A stretch of DNA of 46,725 nucleotides from Thermoleophilia bacterium (GTDB lineage: Bacteria; Actinomycetota; Thermoleophilia; Gaiellales; Gaiellaceae): assembly GCA_020845695.1 (NCBI GenBank), contig JADLFG010000054.1, positions 1 through 46,725 of the forward strand, given 5' to 3'. A program made the translations under genes and the position numbers. The notes under the pieces are model-generated. The model made no database searches, had not been told where the DNA came from, and was given only the letters and a program-made list of their open reading frames with translations. Positions 1-8,693 of this stretch are shown piece by piece; the stretch's first letter is position 1; every line of letters starts with the position of its first letter.

Positions 1-99
1 AGCTCGCGCCAGCGTGGCCTCCTCTTCCACCGCCTGCTCGAGCAAGCCATGCAGATCGATCACGTCCCCGTCACCGCGATCGCCAGCGGTCGCCCATGA
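1..99 (+). pseudogene. Partial C-terminal reading frame at the window edge, possibly a transposase tail
   Basis: From base 1 an open frame runs 32 codons to a TGA at 97-99, so only the C-terminus of a protein is present. It contains LLFHRLLEQAMQIDHVP. The codons are GC3-rich but with more A/T-ending ones (CGT, CAA, GAT, GGT, CCA) than the housekeeping genes nearby. I do not recognise the family. It stops about 27 bases before a sequence repeated inverted at the other window end, so an insertion-sequence transposase is the simplest inference. It could also be a chance frame. Confidence 0.3.
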
Positions 100-125
100 G
101 CAGACAAGGGGCGTCACGCGGATAC

Positions 126-219
126 CCCACTGCCTGCATATTGGCGCTCCCTGCGTCCTTCCCTGGCTTGCTTTTCGCTCGCCAGGAACTGCACGCCATT
201 CTCCGGACGGCGCACTAGC
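126..219 (+). repeat. Left copy of a 94-base repeat, inverted copy at 46632-46725
   Basis: Bases 126-219 match the reverse complement of 46632-46725 with one difference, T at 139. The repeat begins CCCACTGCCTGCA and ends GGCGCACTAGC. Inside it CCTGGC (162-167) and GCCAGG (181-186) form a 6-base stem around a 13-base loop. Both copies face outward, and the right one reaches the last base of the window. This is the pattern left when a contig ends in a multi-copy element, so I read it as the end of an insertion sequence. The family is unknown. Confidence 0.85.
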
Positions 220-258
220 GGCCCGGGGCGACTGCGCCGGGCGAGCCGGGGTCTCGGC

Positions 259-264
259 TAACCT
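259..264 (+). promoter_or_regulatory. Candidate -10 box for the mreC operon
   Basis: TAACCT lies 40 bases inside the boundary of the left repeat and is the only TANNNT box I noted before mreC. It is 9 bases before an in-frame GTG (274), which would give an MreC with 28 extra basic residues before ATG 358. No convincing -35 is visible. Confidence 0.35.
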
Positions 265-357
265 TTGGCGTCCGTGCCCCGGCAACGAACAGCACGGCTC
301 GCCCGGCTGGGCGCGTTCCCAAGGCCCACGGCTCCCCGGTCGAAGGCGAAGGGCGTC

Positions 358-1188
358 ATGGCGCGGCGTCTCGTCGCCGTCGTGCTCGTGCTCGCCTCGC
401 TCGTGCTCCTGACCATCTACCTGAGGGAGGACGACGAGGGGCCGCTGCACGCCGCCCAGCGGATCGGCCTGGCCGTGCTGGCGCCGCTCCAGGAGGCGGG
501 GGAACGGGTTGCGCGGCCGTTCCAGGACGCCCACGCCTACGTTTCCGGCCTCGTCGACGCCAAGGCGGAGCGGGACGCGCTCGAGCGGCGGGTGCACGAG
601 CTCGAGCGTCAGGTCGTCGAGTACCAGAGCGCCGAGCAGGAGAACGAGCGCCTGCGCGAGCTGCTCGCCTTCGTCGACGGGCCCGCGCTGGCCGAGTTCG
701 ACCGGGTGACGACCCGGGTGCTCGCCCAGCCGGCGAGCGCCTACGACCAGGAGATCCTCGTCGCGGCCGGCTCGGAGCACGGCGTGGCGGTCGACGACCC
801 GGTCGTGAACGAGGATGGGCTCGTCGGGATCGTAACGAAGGTCGCGCCCGGCGCCTCCCAGGTCGCCCTGCTGACCGACCAGTCGGTCGCGGTCTCCGCG
901 CTCGACTTCGCCACCGAGGCGCGCGGGATCGCCCGGCCGGCCCCGAGCGCCGGCTCCGGGCTCGTACTCGACCGGGTCGGCAAGGACCAGGTCGTCCGGG
1001 TCGGGGACACGGTAATCACGGCCGGCTGGCGCTCGGGCGAGATCGCCTCCCTCTATCCCAAGGGGATCCCGATCGGCACCGTGACGAGCGTCGGGCAGCA
1101 GGACATCGACCTGTACAAGCGGATCCAGGTCGACCCGTTCGTGCAGTTCGACTCGCTCGCCGAGGTGATCGTCCTCGTCAGGAGATGA
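358..1188 (+). CDS. mreC: Rod shape-determining protein MreC
   Basis: MreC is a membrane-anchored periplasmic scaffold of the elongasome that activates the PBP2-RodA pair. The 276 residues show a short basic N-terminus, one membrane segment (about 3-20), a coiled coil (about 60-100, rich in E, R and L, with ERDALERRVHELERQVVEY) and a C-terminal beta domain with VAAGSEHGVAVDDPVVNEDG and LYPKGIPIGTV, both typical of MreC. ATG 358 has GAAGGG 4 bases upstream. An in-frame GTG at 274, 9 bases after a TAACCT box, is an alternative leaderless start. mreD follows after 40 bases. The usual upstream partner mreB is not in the window; the IS-like repeat lies there instead. Confidence 0.93.
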   Translation: MARRLVAVVLVLASLVLLTIYLREDDEGPLHAAQRIGLAVLAPLQEAGERVARPFQDAHAYVSGLVDAKAERDALERRVHELERQVVEYQSAEQENERLRELLAFVDGPALAEFDRVTTRVLAQPASAYDQEILVAAGSEHGVAVDDPVVNEDGLVGIVTKVAPGASQVALLTDQSVAVSALDFATEARGIARPAPSAGSGLVLDRVGKDQVVRVGDTVITAGWRSGEIASLYPKGIPIGTVTSVGQQDIDLYKRIQVDPFVQFDSLAEVIVLVRR

Positions 1189-1228
1189 GCGTGTCGCCCC
1201 CGACCGGCCCACCAGCGGCGGAACCCCG

Positions 1229-1753
1229 ATGATCGTCGACGCCGTCAAGGCCGCCGTGCTCGCGTTCGCTGCCGCGCTCGTGCAGGTGTCGTTCGTGAAC
1301 GCGTTCGAGCTGTCGGAGGGGCGAGCGGACGTCGTCCTGCTCGCCCTCGTCGGGATCGGCCTGCTCCGCGGCCCCGTCTTCGGCGCCTGCGCCGGCTTCT
1401 TCGCCGGCGTCGTCGTCGACACGGCCACGTTCGGGACGCTCGGCCTCACGTCGCTCCTGCTCACGCTCACCGGCTACGGGATCGGGCGGCTCGGCGAGTC
1501 GACGAGCCACCAGCGCAACCAGCGGGCGCGCGTCCTGATCGCCGCCCTCCTCGCGACCCTGGCGCTCGAGCTCGGCTCGCTGGTCGTGCACACGCTGCTC
1601 GGCGGCTCGGCGTCGTTCGGCCAGGTCGTCGGGCGCGTGCTGGCGCCATCGCTCGGCCTCAACCTGCTGCTCGCGATCCCGGCGTACGCCGTGCTGAGGA
1701 GGCTGTTCCCGCCGCCCGCGCGACCCGAGCGGGAGGTGGTGGCGGCTGCCTAG
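1229..1753 (+). CDS. mreD: Rod shape-determining protein MreD
   Basis: MreD is the small polytopic membrane protein that works with MreC in the elongasome. The 174-residue product is hydrophobic throughout, with about five membrane segments, and has the MreD-like stretch GRADVVLLALVGIGLLRGP followed by GACAGFFAGVVVD and TFGTLGLTSLL. Length and position between mreC and mrdA fit the family. A GGGAGG near its 3' end (1731-1736) probably serves translation of mrdA. Confidence 0.9.
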   Translation: MIVDAVKAAVLAFAAALVQVSFVNAFELSEGRADVVLLALVGIGLLRGPVFGACAGFFAGVVVDTATFGTLGLTSLLLTLTGYGIGRLGESTSHQRNQRARVLIAALLATLALELGSLVVHTLLGGSASFGQVVGRVLAPSLGLNLLLAIPAYAVLRRLFPPPARPEREVVAAA

Positions 1754-1781
1754 CGGCGCGTTCCTGCCGCCCGACCCGCGC

Positions 1782-3758
1782 GTGGAGGAGCCCTACCGGT
1801 TCACGCCGCAGCTTGCGCTGCGCGTCGCGATCGTCGGCGTCGTCGCCGTGGCCCTCTTCGCGGTGCTGTTCTTCCGGCTCTGGGCGCTCCAGGTGATCTC
1901 CGGCGAGGACTACCTCCAGACCGCGCGCTCGAACCAGATCCGGGCGTTCCGGATCCAGCCCCCCCGCGGCCCGATCGTCGATCGCAACGGCGTCCTGCTC
2001 GTCACGAACGTGCCGGGCACGATCGTCCGGCTCTGGCCGGCGGACGTGCCGGAGGGCCGGCTCGATGCCGTGGTCACCCGTCTCTCGGAGCTGCTCGACG
2101 TGCCCGAGAAGGAGCTCTGGCAGGCCGTGCGCGCGCGGGCGAGCGACCCGCTCAACCCGGTGATCGTGAAGACGAACGTGCACGCCGCCAAGGCGGACTA
2201 CCTCGACGAGCACCAGGCCGAGTTCCCCGGCGTGAAGGTCGGCCACACGCAGCTTCGCCGCTACGAGCGCGGATCGTTCGCCGCTCACTTGCTCGGTTAC
2301 GTCGGCGAGATCACCGAGGAGGAGCTGCGACAGCGGGGGGAGGGCTACGCCGGCGGCGACCGGATCGGCAAGACCGGGGTCGAGGCCGCCTACGACGACT
2401 ACCTGCGCGGTGAGCCCGGCGTCGGCCAGGTTCGCGTCAACGCCCTCGGCGAGCGCACGAGCGGGCTCGTACCGAGCCGGATGCCCCGGGCGGGCTACGC
2501 GGTCAGGCTCACGCTCGACTCCGAGTTGCAGAGCGCGGCCGAGGCGGCGCTTCGCTGGGGTGTCCAGCTCGCGCGGGACGGTGGCAACTGGGCGGCGAAC
2601 GGCGGCGCCGTCGTCGCCATGGACCCGGAGAACGGCGAGGTGCTCGCCCTCGCCTCCTACCCGACGTTCGTGCCGACCGTGTTCAGCGGCCGCCCCGACC
2701 CCAACCGCGTCCAGCAGCTCTTCGATCCGGAGGTGAGCGCGGCGGCCAACCACCCGATGCTGGACCGCGCGATCGCCGGCCTCTACCCGGCCGGCTCGGT
2801 GTTCAAGCCGGTCACGGCCCTGGCCGCGATGGCGGAGGGGATCCTCGACCCGTACGAGCTGATCTCCTGCGTGCCGGAGCGGATCATCGACAAGCAGAAG
2901 TTCGTCAACTGGGATCCGTACCGCAACGAGGCGATGCAGCTTCGCACCGCGCTCTCGAACTCGTGCGACACGTACTTCTACGAGGTCGCGCTGCGGTTCT
3001 ACGACCTGCCGGCAGAGCGGGGGAATCCGCTCCAGGACTGGGCGAAGACGATGGGCATCGGCGTCGAGACCGGGGTCGACGTCGGGCCCGAGAGCGCGGG
3101 CCTCCTGCCGACTCCCGCGTGGCGCAAGCGCCACTTCGACACGGCGGTCGACAAGCTGTGGTCGTCCGGCCACTCGGTGCAGCTCGCGATCGGTCAGGGC
3201 GACCTGCTCGTGACGCCGCTGCAGATGACCCGGTTCTACGCGCTGCTCGCGAACGGTGGCAAGCTGGTCGAGCCGCACCTCGTCAGGTCGATCGAGCAGC
3301 CCCGGGCCGAGGGCGAGACCGGGCCCCCGGTCGTCCTGCGCACGTTCGCCGCCAAGCCGCCCCGGAGCCTCGACCTCAACCCCTCGTACCTCCAGGTGAT
3401 CAAGGAGGGCCTGTGGGACGCCACGCACGACGCGAACTACGGCACGTCGTACGGGGTCTTCGGCTTCTACGAGGTCCCGATCGCCGGCAAGACCGGGACG
3501 GCGGAGAAGTACGTCACCCTGCCCGAGGGCTACCTGGGCCTCGAGAAGCCCTTCTCGCGCCTGATGGATCAGGCGTGGTGGTGCGGCTGGGGGCCCTACG
3601 AGCAGGAGTCCTGGGGGGGCAAGAAGCCGCTCGTCGTCTGCGCGCTGATCGAGAACGGCGGCCACGGCGGCGAGGTCGCGGCGCCCGTCGCGCTCCGGGT
3701 CTTCGCCGAGCACTTCGACACGCCCCTGCCGGAGATCACGCTGCGGGAGTCGGACTGA
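1782..3758 (+). CDS. mrdA: Penicillin-binding protein 2, elongasome transpeptidase
   Basis: This class B PBP crosslinks lateral-wall peptidoglycan with RodA. Counted from GTG 1782 (658 residues), one membrane anchor lies at about 12-38, the dimerisation domain follows with RGPIVDRNG near 62-70, and the transpeptidase domain carries S339-V-F-K342, S394-C-D and K570-T-G. All catalytic motifs are intact. The start is uncertain. GTG 1782 has no ribosome binding site, whereas an in-frame CTG at 1746 follows GGGAGG (1731-1736) by 9 bases and adds a plausible leader ending FLPPDPR. If CTG 1746 is used, the gene overlaps the end of mreD. It is coupled to rodA by TGATG. Confidence 0.95.
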   Translation: MEEPYRFTPQLALRVAIVGVVAVALFAVLFFRLWALQVISGEDYLQTARSNQIRAFRIQPPRGPIVDRNGVLLVTNVPGTIVRLWPADVPEGRLDAVVTRLSELLDVPEKELWQAVRARASDPLNPVIVKTNVHAAKADYLDEHQAEFPGVKVGHTQLRRYERGSFAAHLLGYVGEITEEELRQRGEGYAGGDRIGKTGVEAAYDDYLRGEPGVGQVRVNALGERTSGLVPSRMPRAGYAVRLTLDSELQSAAEAALRWGVQLARDGGNWAANGGAVVAMDPENGEVLALASYPTFVPTVFSGRPDPNRVQQLFDPEVSAAANHPMLDRAIAGLYPAGSVFKPVTALAAMAEGILDPYELISCVPERIIDKQKFVNWDPYRNEAMQLRTALSNSCDTYFYEVALRFYDLPAERGNPLQDWAKTMGIGVETGVDVGPESAGLLPTPAWRKRHFDTAVDKLWSSGHSVQLAIGQGDLLVTPLQMTRFYALLANGGKLVEPHLVRSIEQPRAEGETGPPVVLRTFAAKPPRSLDLNPSYLQVIKEGLWDATHDANYGTSYGVFGFYEVPIAGKTGTAEKYVTLPEGYLGLEKPFSRLMDQAWWCGWGPYEQESWGGKKPLVVCALIENGGHGGEVAAPVALRVFAEHFDTPLPEITLRESD

Positions 3759-4948
3759 TGGCGACCGAGTCGGGGATCTGGCACGCGCGGAGCCGCCGCC
3801 GGCGTCCCCGGGTCGGCGCCGACGTCGGACACGTCCTCCGCGGCCTCGACTACGTGCTCCTGGCGGCGACGGCGGGTCTCGTGGCGTACGGACTGTGGGT
3901 GATCCGCGCGATCACCGACGACGACGTCGCCGGCGATCCCGCTTACTTCCTCGTCCGCCAGTCGATCTATGTCGGCGTCGGGGCGGCCGTGCTCGTCGCG
4001 GCCACGCTGGTCAGCCCGGAGCTGCTCCGCCGCTACCGTCACGTGCTGTTCGGAGCGACACTTGCGCTGATGGCGGTCGTGTTCGTCGTCGGCTCCGCCG
4101 TGCGGGGCTCGCGGCGCTGGATCGACTTCGGCTCCTTCCAGCTCCAGCCGTCCGAGATCGGGAAGCTCGTCCTGATCGTCTTCCTGGCCGGGTTCCTCGC
4201 CGAGCGCGCGAAGCGGATCGGCGAGGCGGCGACCGTGCTCGCCACGATCGGGCTGGCGGCGGTGCCGACGGTGCTGGTCTTCGTCGAGCCGGACTTCGGG
4301 ACCGCGCTCGTCTACTCGGTGGCGACGGTGAGCGTGCTGTTCTTCGCCGGCGTCCGGTTCTCCCACCTCGCGGTGCTCGGGGTCGGCGCCGCCGGGCTCG
4401 CCTTCGCGCTTCTCTGGGGTCTCCCCGCCGCGGGCATGCAGGTCCTGCGGCCCTACCAGGTCGACCGTCTCGTCGGCTTCCTCGACCCCGACTCCGATCC
4501 GAGCGGCAGCACCTACAACATCACCCAGTCGATCACCGCCGTCGGCGCCGGCGGGCTCGACGGGCGCGGCGTCGCCGGCGCCACCCAGACCAACCTCAAC
4601 TACCTGCCCGAGCACGCAACCGACTTCATCTTCGCCTCGCTCGCCGAGCAGCGGGGCTTTCTCGGCGCCTCGATCTTGCTGCTTCTCTACGCGCTCGTCG
4701 TGTGGCGCGGGATCAAGGTCGTCGCGATCGCCGGCAGCCTGTTCGGGGCCACGGTCGCCGGGGCGGTCGTGGGTACGTTCCTGTTCCAGATCGTCCTCAA
4801 CGTCGGGATGACGATCGGGATCGCTCCGGTCACCGGGATCCCGCTCCCGTTCATCAGCTACGGGGGCAGCTCGATGATCACGTCGCTCGCGATGATCGGC
4901 GTGCTCCAGGCGATCCACGCCCGCGGTCGCCTGGCGGGGAACCGGTGA
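3758..4948 (+). CDS. rodA: Peptidoglycan glycosyltransferase RodA (SEDS family)
   Basis: RodA polymerises lipid II into glycan strands during elongation, paired with PBP2. The 396-residue product is polytopic, with about ten membrane segments. SEDS signatures are present: FQLQPSEIGK, VEPDFGTALV, LPEHATDFIFASLAEQRG (the loop carrying the catalytic Asp) and GIPLPFISYGGSS near the C-terminus. The ATG shares its A with the last base of the mrdA stop (TGATG), implying coupled translation. The soluble N-terminus (about 30 residues) is rich in Arg. Confidence 0.95.
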   Translation: MATESGIWHARSRRRRPRVGADVGHVLRGLDYVLLAATAGLVAYGLWVIRAITDDDVAGDPAYFLVRQSIYVGVGAAVLVAATLVSPELLRRYRHVLFGATLALMAVVFVVGSAVRGSRRWIDFGSFQLQPSEIGKLVLIVFLAGFLAERAKRIGEAATVLATIGLAAVPTVLVFVEPDFGTALVYSVATVSVLFFAGVRFSHLAVLGVGAAGLAFALLWGLPAAGMQVLRPYQVDRLVGFLDPDSDPSGSTYNITQSITAVGAGGLDGRGVAGATQTNLNYLPEHATDFIFASLAEQRGFLGASILLLLYALVVWRGIKVVAIAGSLFGATVAGAVVGTFLFQIVLNVGMTIGIAPVTGIPLPFISYGGSSMITSLAMIGVLQAIHARGRLAGNR

Positions 4949-5772
4949 GCGCGGGCGCGGCAACCCTGCTTCGGCTGGCGGCCGGCCTGCCGCGCCAGGT
5001 GCGGGACGCGCGGGCGGTGCAGCCTGGCCCGCTCGTGCTCTCGGGACCGCCGAGCGCGACCCGGGTGCTCGCGAGGGCGCTTCGGGCGGGCGGACGACCG
5101 GGACTCGTCAGGGAGCTCCACGCCGGGGGCGAGCCTGGCTCGCTCGCCGGCACCAGCGCGCTCGTCCACGTCGTCCGCGGGCCGCTCACCCCGACCGACG
5201 AGGCCCTGCTACGCGCCACCGACCGCTGGCGGATCCCGCTCGTGTGTCTGCTGCTCGACCCGCCGGGGACACAGCGTCGCGTGCTGCCGTACGTGCCCGC
5301 ACGGGCGGTCGTGCGCGCGAGCGAAGTCGATGAGGCCGCCGTCGACGCGGTGGCGCGGATGGTCGCGGCGCGGGCCGACGCGGCCTGGGCGCTCGGCGCC
5401 GGCCTGCCGGCGCTCGCTCGTCCCGCGGCGCGGGCGCTCGTGCGGACCGCGGCGGCGGAGAGCGCGCTCGCGGCCGCCACCCCGCGGGCGGGGCCCGACC
5501 TGCCGGTGCTGGCGGCCGGCCAGCTCGACCTGGCCGCCCGCCTGGCGGTTGCCGCCGGCGCGGAGCCCGAGCGGATCCAGGCGCCCGCGCTCGCCGGGGT
5601 CGTGGGCATCGCCCTGACCCTGCGCGCGCTCGTCCGGCGCGCCGGCCCCGGCCCCGGGCCCGGGGGACGGGCGGTGCGGGCGGCGGTCGCGGCCGCGGGA
5701 ACCGCGGCGCTCGGGGCCGCGCTGCTCGCGCTGGTCGAGCGACCGGGCGGCCGCGACCGGGGCCGCTGGTAG
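4945..5772 (+). CDS. DUF697-type membrane protein with a degenerate G domain
   Basis: The 275-residue product starts at GTG 4945 in a GTGA overlap with the rodA stop. The C-terminal third (about 180-270) resembles DUF697, the membrane-associated region often fused to Era/YcjF-like GTPases: QLDLAARLAVAAG, then a helical segment VVGIALTLRALVRR, a glycine-rich linker and a final hydrophobic helix. The N-terminal half looks like a G-domain fold without its motifs: LVLSGPPSATRV sits where a P-loop would be but lacks GKS/T, and VCLLLDPPG replaces NKxD. A role in cell-wall elongation is inferred only from its place as last gene of the mre-rod operon. Confidence 0.7.
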   Translation: MSAGAATLLRLAAGLPRQVRDARAVQPGPLVLSGPPSATRVLARALRAGGRPGLVRELHAGGEPGSLAGTSALVHVVRGPLTPTDEALLRATDRWRIPLVCLLLDPPGTQRRVLPYVPARAVVRASEVDEAAVDAVARMVAARADAAWALGAGLPALARPAARALVRTAAAESALAAATPRAGPDLPVLAAGQLDLAARLAVAAGAEPERIQAPALAGVVGIALTLRALVRRAGPGPGPGGRAVRAAVAAAGTAALGAALLALVERPGGRDRGRW

Positions 5773-5775
5773 GCT
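5770..5775 (+). promoter_or_regulatory. Candidate -10 box for rng
   Basis: TAGGCT uses the stop codon of the preceding gene as its TAG. It would give a leader of about 130 bases before rng GTG 5915, which is preceded by a strong AGGAGGA. The 5773-5914 interval otherwise holds no gene I can support. Confidence 0.35.
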
Positions 5776-5914
5776 TCGAGCAGGAATCCGAGAGCACCGG
5801 CCCGGATCGGGCGAGCGGGATCTCGGTCGAAGATGACGGACGCCACCGCGAGACGCAGCACGACCCACGGGACGATCCCGCTGCTCCGGATGCGTGGCGC
5901 ACGAGGAGGACTAG

Positions 5915-8638
5915 GTGCTGCGATGGTTTCGCCGCAAGGCGCAAACGGACGAGCAGGCGCCCCCGCAGGCAGCCGCTCCGATTCCGAACGAGCGAGGCGG
6001 CGCGCGCGCCGCGGCGGGGGCTGAGAGCGCGCCGGCGCCGCGCGCGCCGAGCAGGCGTGGCGCCCGGAAGCAGGCGCCGGCCGGCGAGACGAAGGCCCCG
6101 GGACGCGGCGCGAAGGCCGGCGCCAAGGCCACCGCCAAAGCCGGGCCGGATGAGCCGGCGGAGAAGAAGCCGGCCCGGGCGCGGCGGCGCACGCCGACGG
6201 CGCGCGTCTCCTCGCTGCCCAAGGTGCGCAAGGAGATGCTGATCGCCTACGACGTGGGCGAGCAGCGGGTGGCCGTGCTCGAGGACGGCCAGCCGGTCGA
6301 GGTCTACCTGGAGCGCCCGGGGCGACGCTCGATCGCCGGGAACGTCTACAAGGGAGCCGTCGTCAACGTCCTGCCGGGGATGGAGGCCTCGTTCGTCGAG
6401 ATCGGGCTCGAGAAGCACGGCTTCCTCTACGTGGACGAGATCGTCGTCCCGGAGCTCGAGGGCAAGCGCCACGGCCGCCGGATCCAGGAGCTCGTCTCGC
6501 GCGGGCAGGAGGTGCTCGTCCAGGCTGTCAAGGATCCGATGGGCACCAAGGGCGCGCGCCTGACCACGGAGATCTCCCTGCCCGGCCGCTTCCTTGTCTA
6601 CACGCCGTTCGGCGACGGGATCGGGGTCTCCCGCCGGCTCGAAGACGACGAGCGCGAGCGGCTGAAAGGGCTCTGCCGCGGGCTCGAGCTGCCCGAGGGC
6701 GGGATCATCGTGCGCACCGCCGCCGAGGGGGCGTCCGAGGCGGAGCTTGCCGGCGATCTCGCGCTCCTGCGCAAGCTGTGGCTGACGATCCAGGGCCGCG
6801 CGCAGCGCTCGAAGGCGCCCGCCCTCGTCTACCGGGAGGCGGAGCTACCGCTGCGGGTGGTCAGGGATGTGTTTCGCAGCGACTTCGAGCGGCTCGCGAT
6901 CGACCACGAGAGCACGTACCGCCGGATCGTCAGCTACCTCAAGCGGACGTCGCCGGACCTCGCGGAGCGCGTCGAGTGGTACCGAGACCGGGAGCCCCTG
7001 ATGGAGCGCTCCGGGGTCGACGCGGCAGTCCGCTCGACGCTCAACCGCCGGGTCGATCTCCCCTCCGGCGGCTACCTGATCTTCGACTACGCGGAGGCGT
7101 TCACGGTTATCGACGTCAATACCGGTCGCTTCGTCGGCGGTCGCGGCAAGTCGTCCACGGGCCGGCTCGAGGACACGATCACGAAGAACAACCTGGAGGC
7201 GGCGAAGGAGATCGTCCGCCAGCTGCGGCTGCGGGACATCGGCGGGATCATCGTGATCGACTTCATCGACATGGCGAACCCGAAGAACCGCCAGGACGTC
7301 GAGGACGCGCTGAAGCGAGAGCTCGAGCGCGACCGCACGAAGACGTACGTGGTCGAGATCTCGCCGCTCGGGCTGGTCGAGATGACGAGGCAGAACGTGA
7401 CCGACGGGCCGCGCGAGATCCTGACCGAGCGTTGCGCCGTCTGCCGCGGCGACGGGATCGTCGTCTCGGACGAGACGTACGCCGTCGACGCCGAGCGGGC
7501 GCTGCGACGCCTCGCCGCCGACGCGCGGGGCGAGGCGCTCTTGGTCGAGCTGCCGGCGCGGGTCGCGGGGATCCTGATCGGCGCCGGCGGCTCGCGGCTC
7601 GGGGAGCTCGAGCAGGAGACGCGCAAGCTGTTCGCGTTCGAGACGCGGGACGACCTCCCGCTCGACCACGTGCGGCTGCTCGACGAGGGCACCGCCGGGG
7701 AGATCCAGGGCGTGCTGCCGGTCGCGGCCGGGCAGGAGCTCGAGCTCGAGCTGCTCGAGCGGCGCCTCCACCATCCCGAAGACGCGATCGCGCGCGTCGA
7801 CGGCTACGTGGTGGCCGTCGCCGGCGCGGCGGGGCAGGTCGGCCGGACGGTGCGCGTCCGGATCGAGCGCGCCACCCGCACGGTCGCCTACGCGTCCCTC
7901 GCGGGCGGCCCGGGCCCCGGCGAGGCGCCGCTCGAGCTCGGCGCGGTCGCCGAGGAGGATGCGGGCGAGTTGGCGGCCCCGAAGAGGCCCGCGCCGCGCC
8001 GGCGCAAGCCGGTCGCGGCGCCGGAGGAGACGGCCGAGGCCGGCGCAGCCGGGGCCGCGAAGCAGCCGGCTCCGCGCCGCCGCAAGCCCGCTGCCGAGCC
8101 ACGGGCAGATGAGCAGGCGGCGGAGAGCGCAGCGGAGCCGGAGACGAGAGCGGCCGAGGACGGAGCGGAGCCGAAGAAGCGCACCCGCCGCGGTACCCGG
8201 GGCGGCCGCGGGCGCAAGCAGGCGCCCGCCGCGACCGGCGAGACGATCGAGACGGGCGGCGAGGACCTCTCCTTCGGCCCTGACGAGCCCGGCTCCCCGG
8301 GCGGTGCCGAGGCGGCGCCGCCCGACGGCGAGGCTGCTCCCAGGAAGCGCACCCGCCGCGGTACCCGGGGCGGGCGCGGGCGCAGGAAGACGCCCGCCCT
8401 AGCCGCGAACGGCGACGGGGCGAGCCCCACTGCGGACGGTGACGAGCCGCTCGCCGAGCTCGAGGTCCCGTCCGTCGACGGCTCGGCGGAGGAGTCGGCA
8501 GGCGAGGGGGAGGAGGCCCCGAGGAAGCGCACGCGCCGCGGCACGAGGGGCGGGCGGGGACGCAAGCGGTCCGAGCCGGCGGGCGAGGCCGCCGTCGCGA
8601 TCGCCGAACCGGTTGCCGGGGACGCCGAGGCTGGCTAG
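5915..8638 (+). CDS. rng: Ribonuclease E/G
   Basis: This endoribonuclease cleaves single-stranded, A/U-rich RNA in rRNA maturation and mRNA turnover. The start is GTG 5915 behind AGGAGGA. Of 907 residues, 1-100 form an Ala/Lys/Arg-rich extension. The S1-containing catalytic core follows (NVYKGAVVNVLPGMEASFVEIG). Metal-binding Asp are D400 (VIDVNTG) and D449 (VIDFIDM), and the zinc-link motif is CAVCRGDG (C507, C510). The C-terminal ~230 residues are low-complexity, with two APRRRKP units and three copies of KRTRRGTRGGRGR, encoded near 8171-8218, 8338-8386 and 8518-8566. The tails probably bind RNA or a degradosome. The gene precedes rplU, as in many bacteria. Confidence 0.94.
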   Translation: MLRWFRRKAQTDEQAPPQAAAPIPNERGGARAAAGAESAPAPRAPSRRGARKQAPAGETKAPGRGAKAGAKATAKAGPDEPAEKKPARARRRTPTARVSSLPKVRKEMLIAYDVGEQRVAVLEDGQPVEVYLERPGRRSIAGNVYKGAVVNVLPGMEASFVEIGLEKHGFLYVDEIVVPELEGKRHGRRIQELVSRGQEVLVQAVKDPMGTKGARLTTEISLPGRFLVYTPFGDGIGVSRRLEDDERERLKGLCRGLELPEGGIIVRTAAEGASEAELAGDLALLRKLWLTIQGRAQRSKAPALVYREAELPLRVVRDVFRSDFERLAIDHESTYRRIVSYLKRTSPDLAERVEWYRDREPLMERSGVDAAVRSTLNRRVDLPSGGYLIFDYAEAFTVIDVNTGRFVGGRGKSSTGRLEDTITKNNLEAAKEIVRQLRLRDIGGIIVIDFIDMANPKNRQDVEDALKRELERDRTKTYVVEISPLGLVEMTRQNVTDGPREILTERCAVCRGDGIVVSDETYAVDAERALRRLAADARGEALLVELPARVAGILIGAGGSRLGELEQETRKLFAFETRDDLPLDHVRLLDEGTAGEIQGVLPVAAGQELELELLERRLHHPEDAIARVDGYVVAVAGAAGQVGRTVRVRIERATRTVAYASLAGGPGPGEAPLELGAVAEEDAGELAAPKRPAPRRRKPVAAPEETAEAGAAGAAKQPAPRRRKPAAEPRADEQAAESAAEPETRAAEDGAEPKKRTRRGTRGGRGRKQAPAATGETIETGGEDLSFGPDEPGSPGGAEAAPPDGEAAPRKRTRRGTRGGRGRRKTPALAANGDGASPTADGDEPLAELEVPSVDGSAEESAGEGEEAPRKRTRRGTRGGRGRKRSEPAGEAAVAIAEPVAGDAEAG

Positions 8639-8641
8639 AAT
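8636..8641 (+). promoter_or_regulatory. Candidate -10 box for rplU-rpmA
   Basis: TAGAAT overlaps the rng stop codon (TAG 8636-8638). It would start a leader of roughly 45 bases carrying GGGAG 7 bases before the L21 start, so L21 and L27 could be made independently of rng. Confidence 0.4.
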
Positions 8642-8693
8642 GGCCGCTCGAGGCGGGCTCCGTGCCCGCTCTGCTCACGTTGGGAGTCGAGCT

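Noticed and set aside
1659..3713. 684-codon open frame on the minus strand opposite mrdA
   Set aside because: It is antisense to a gene with complete PBP2 motifs. Long antisense frames are expected in high-GC DNA, and it shows no recognisable domain, only Arg/Leu/Asp-rich sequence.
4039..4245. Short antisense frames within rodA and similar ones in most genes
   Set aside because: No start signals, no conserved motifs and codon patterns that mirror the sense gene.
5833..6024. 63-codon frame before and into rng
   Set aside because: It has no domain, runs over the rng start and would require an unmarked ribosome binding site, whereas rng has a strong AGGAGGA.
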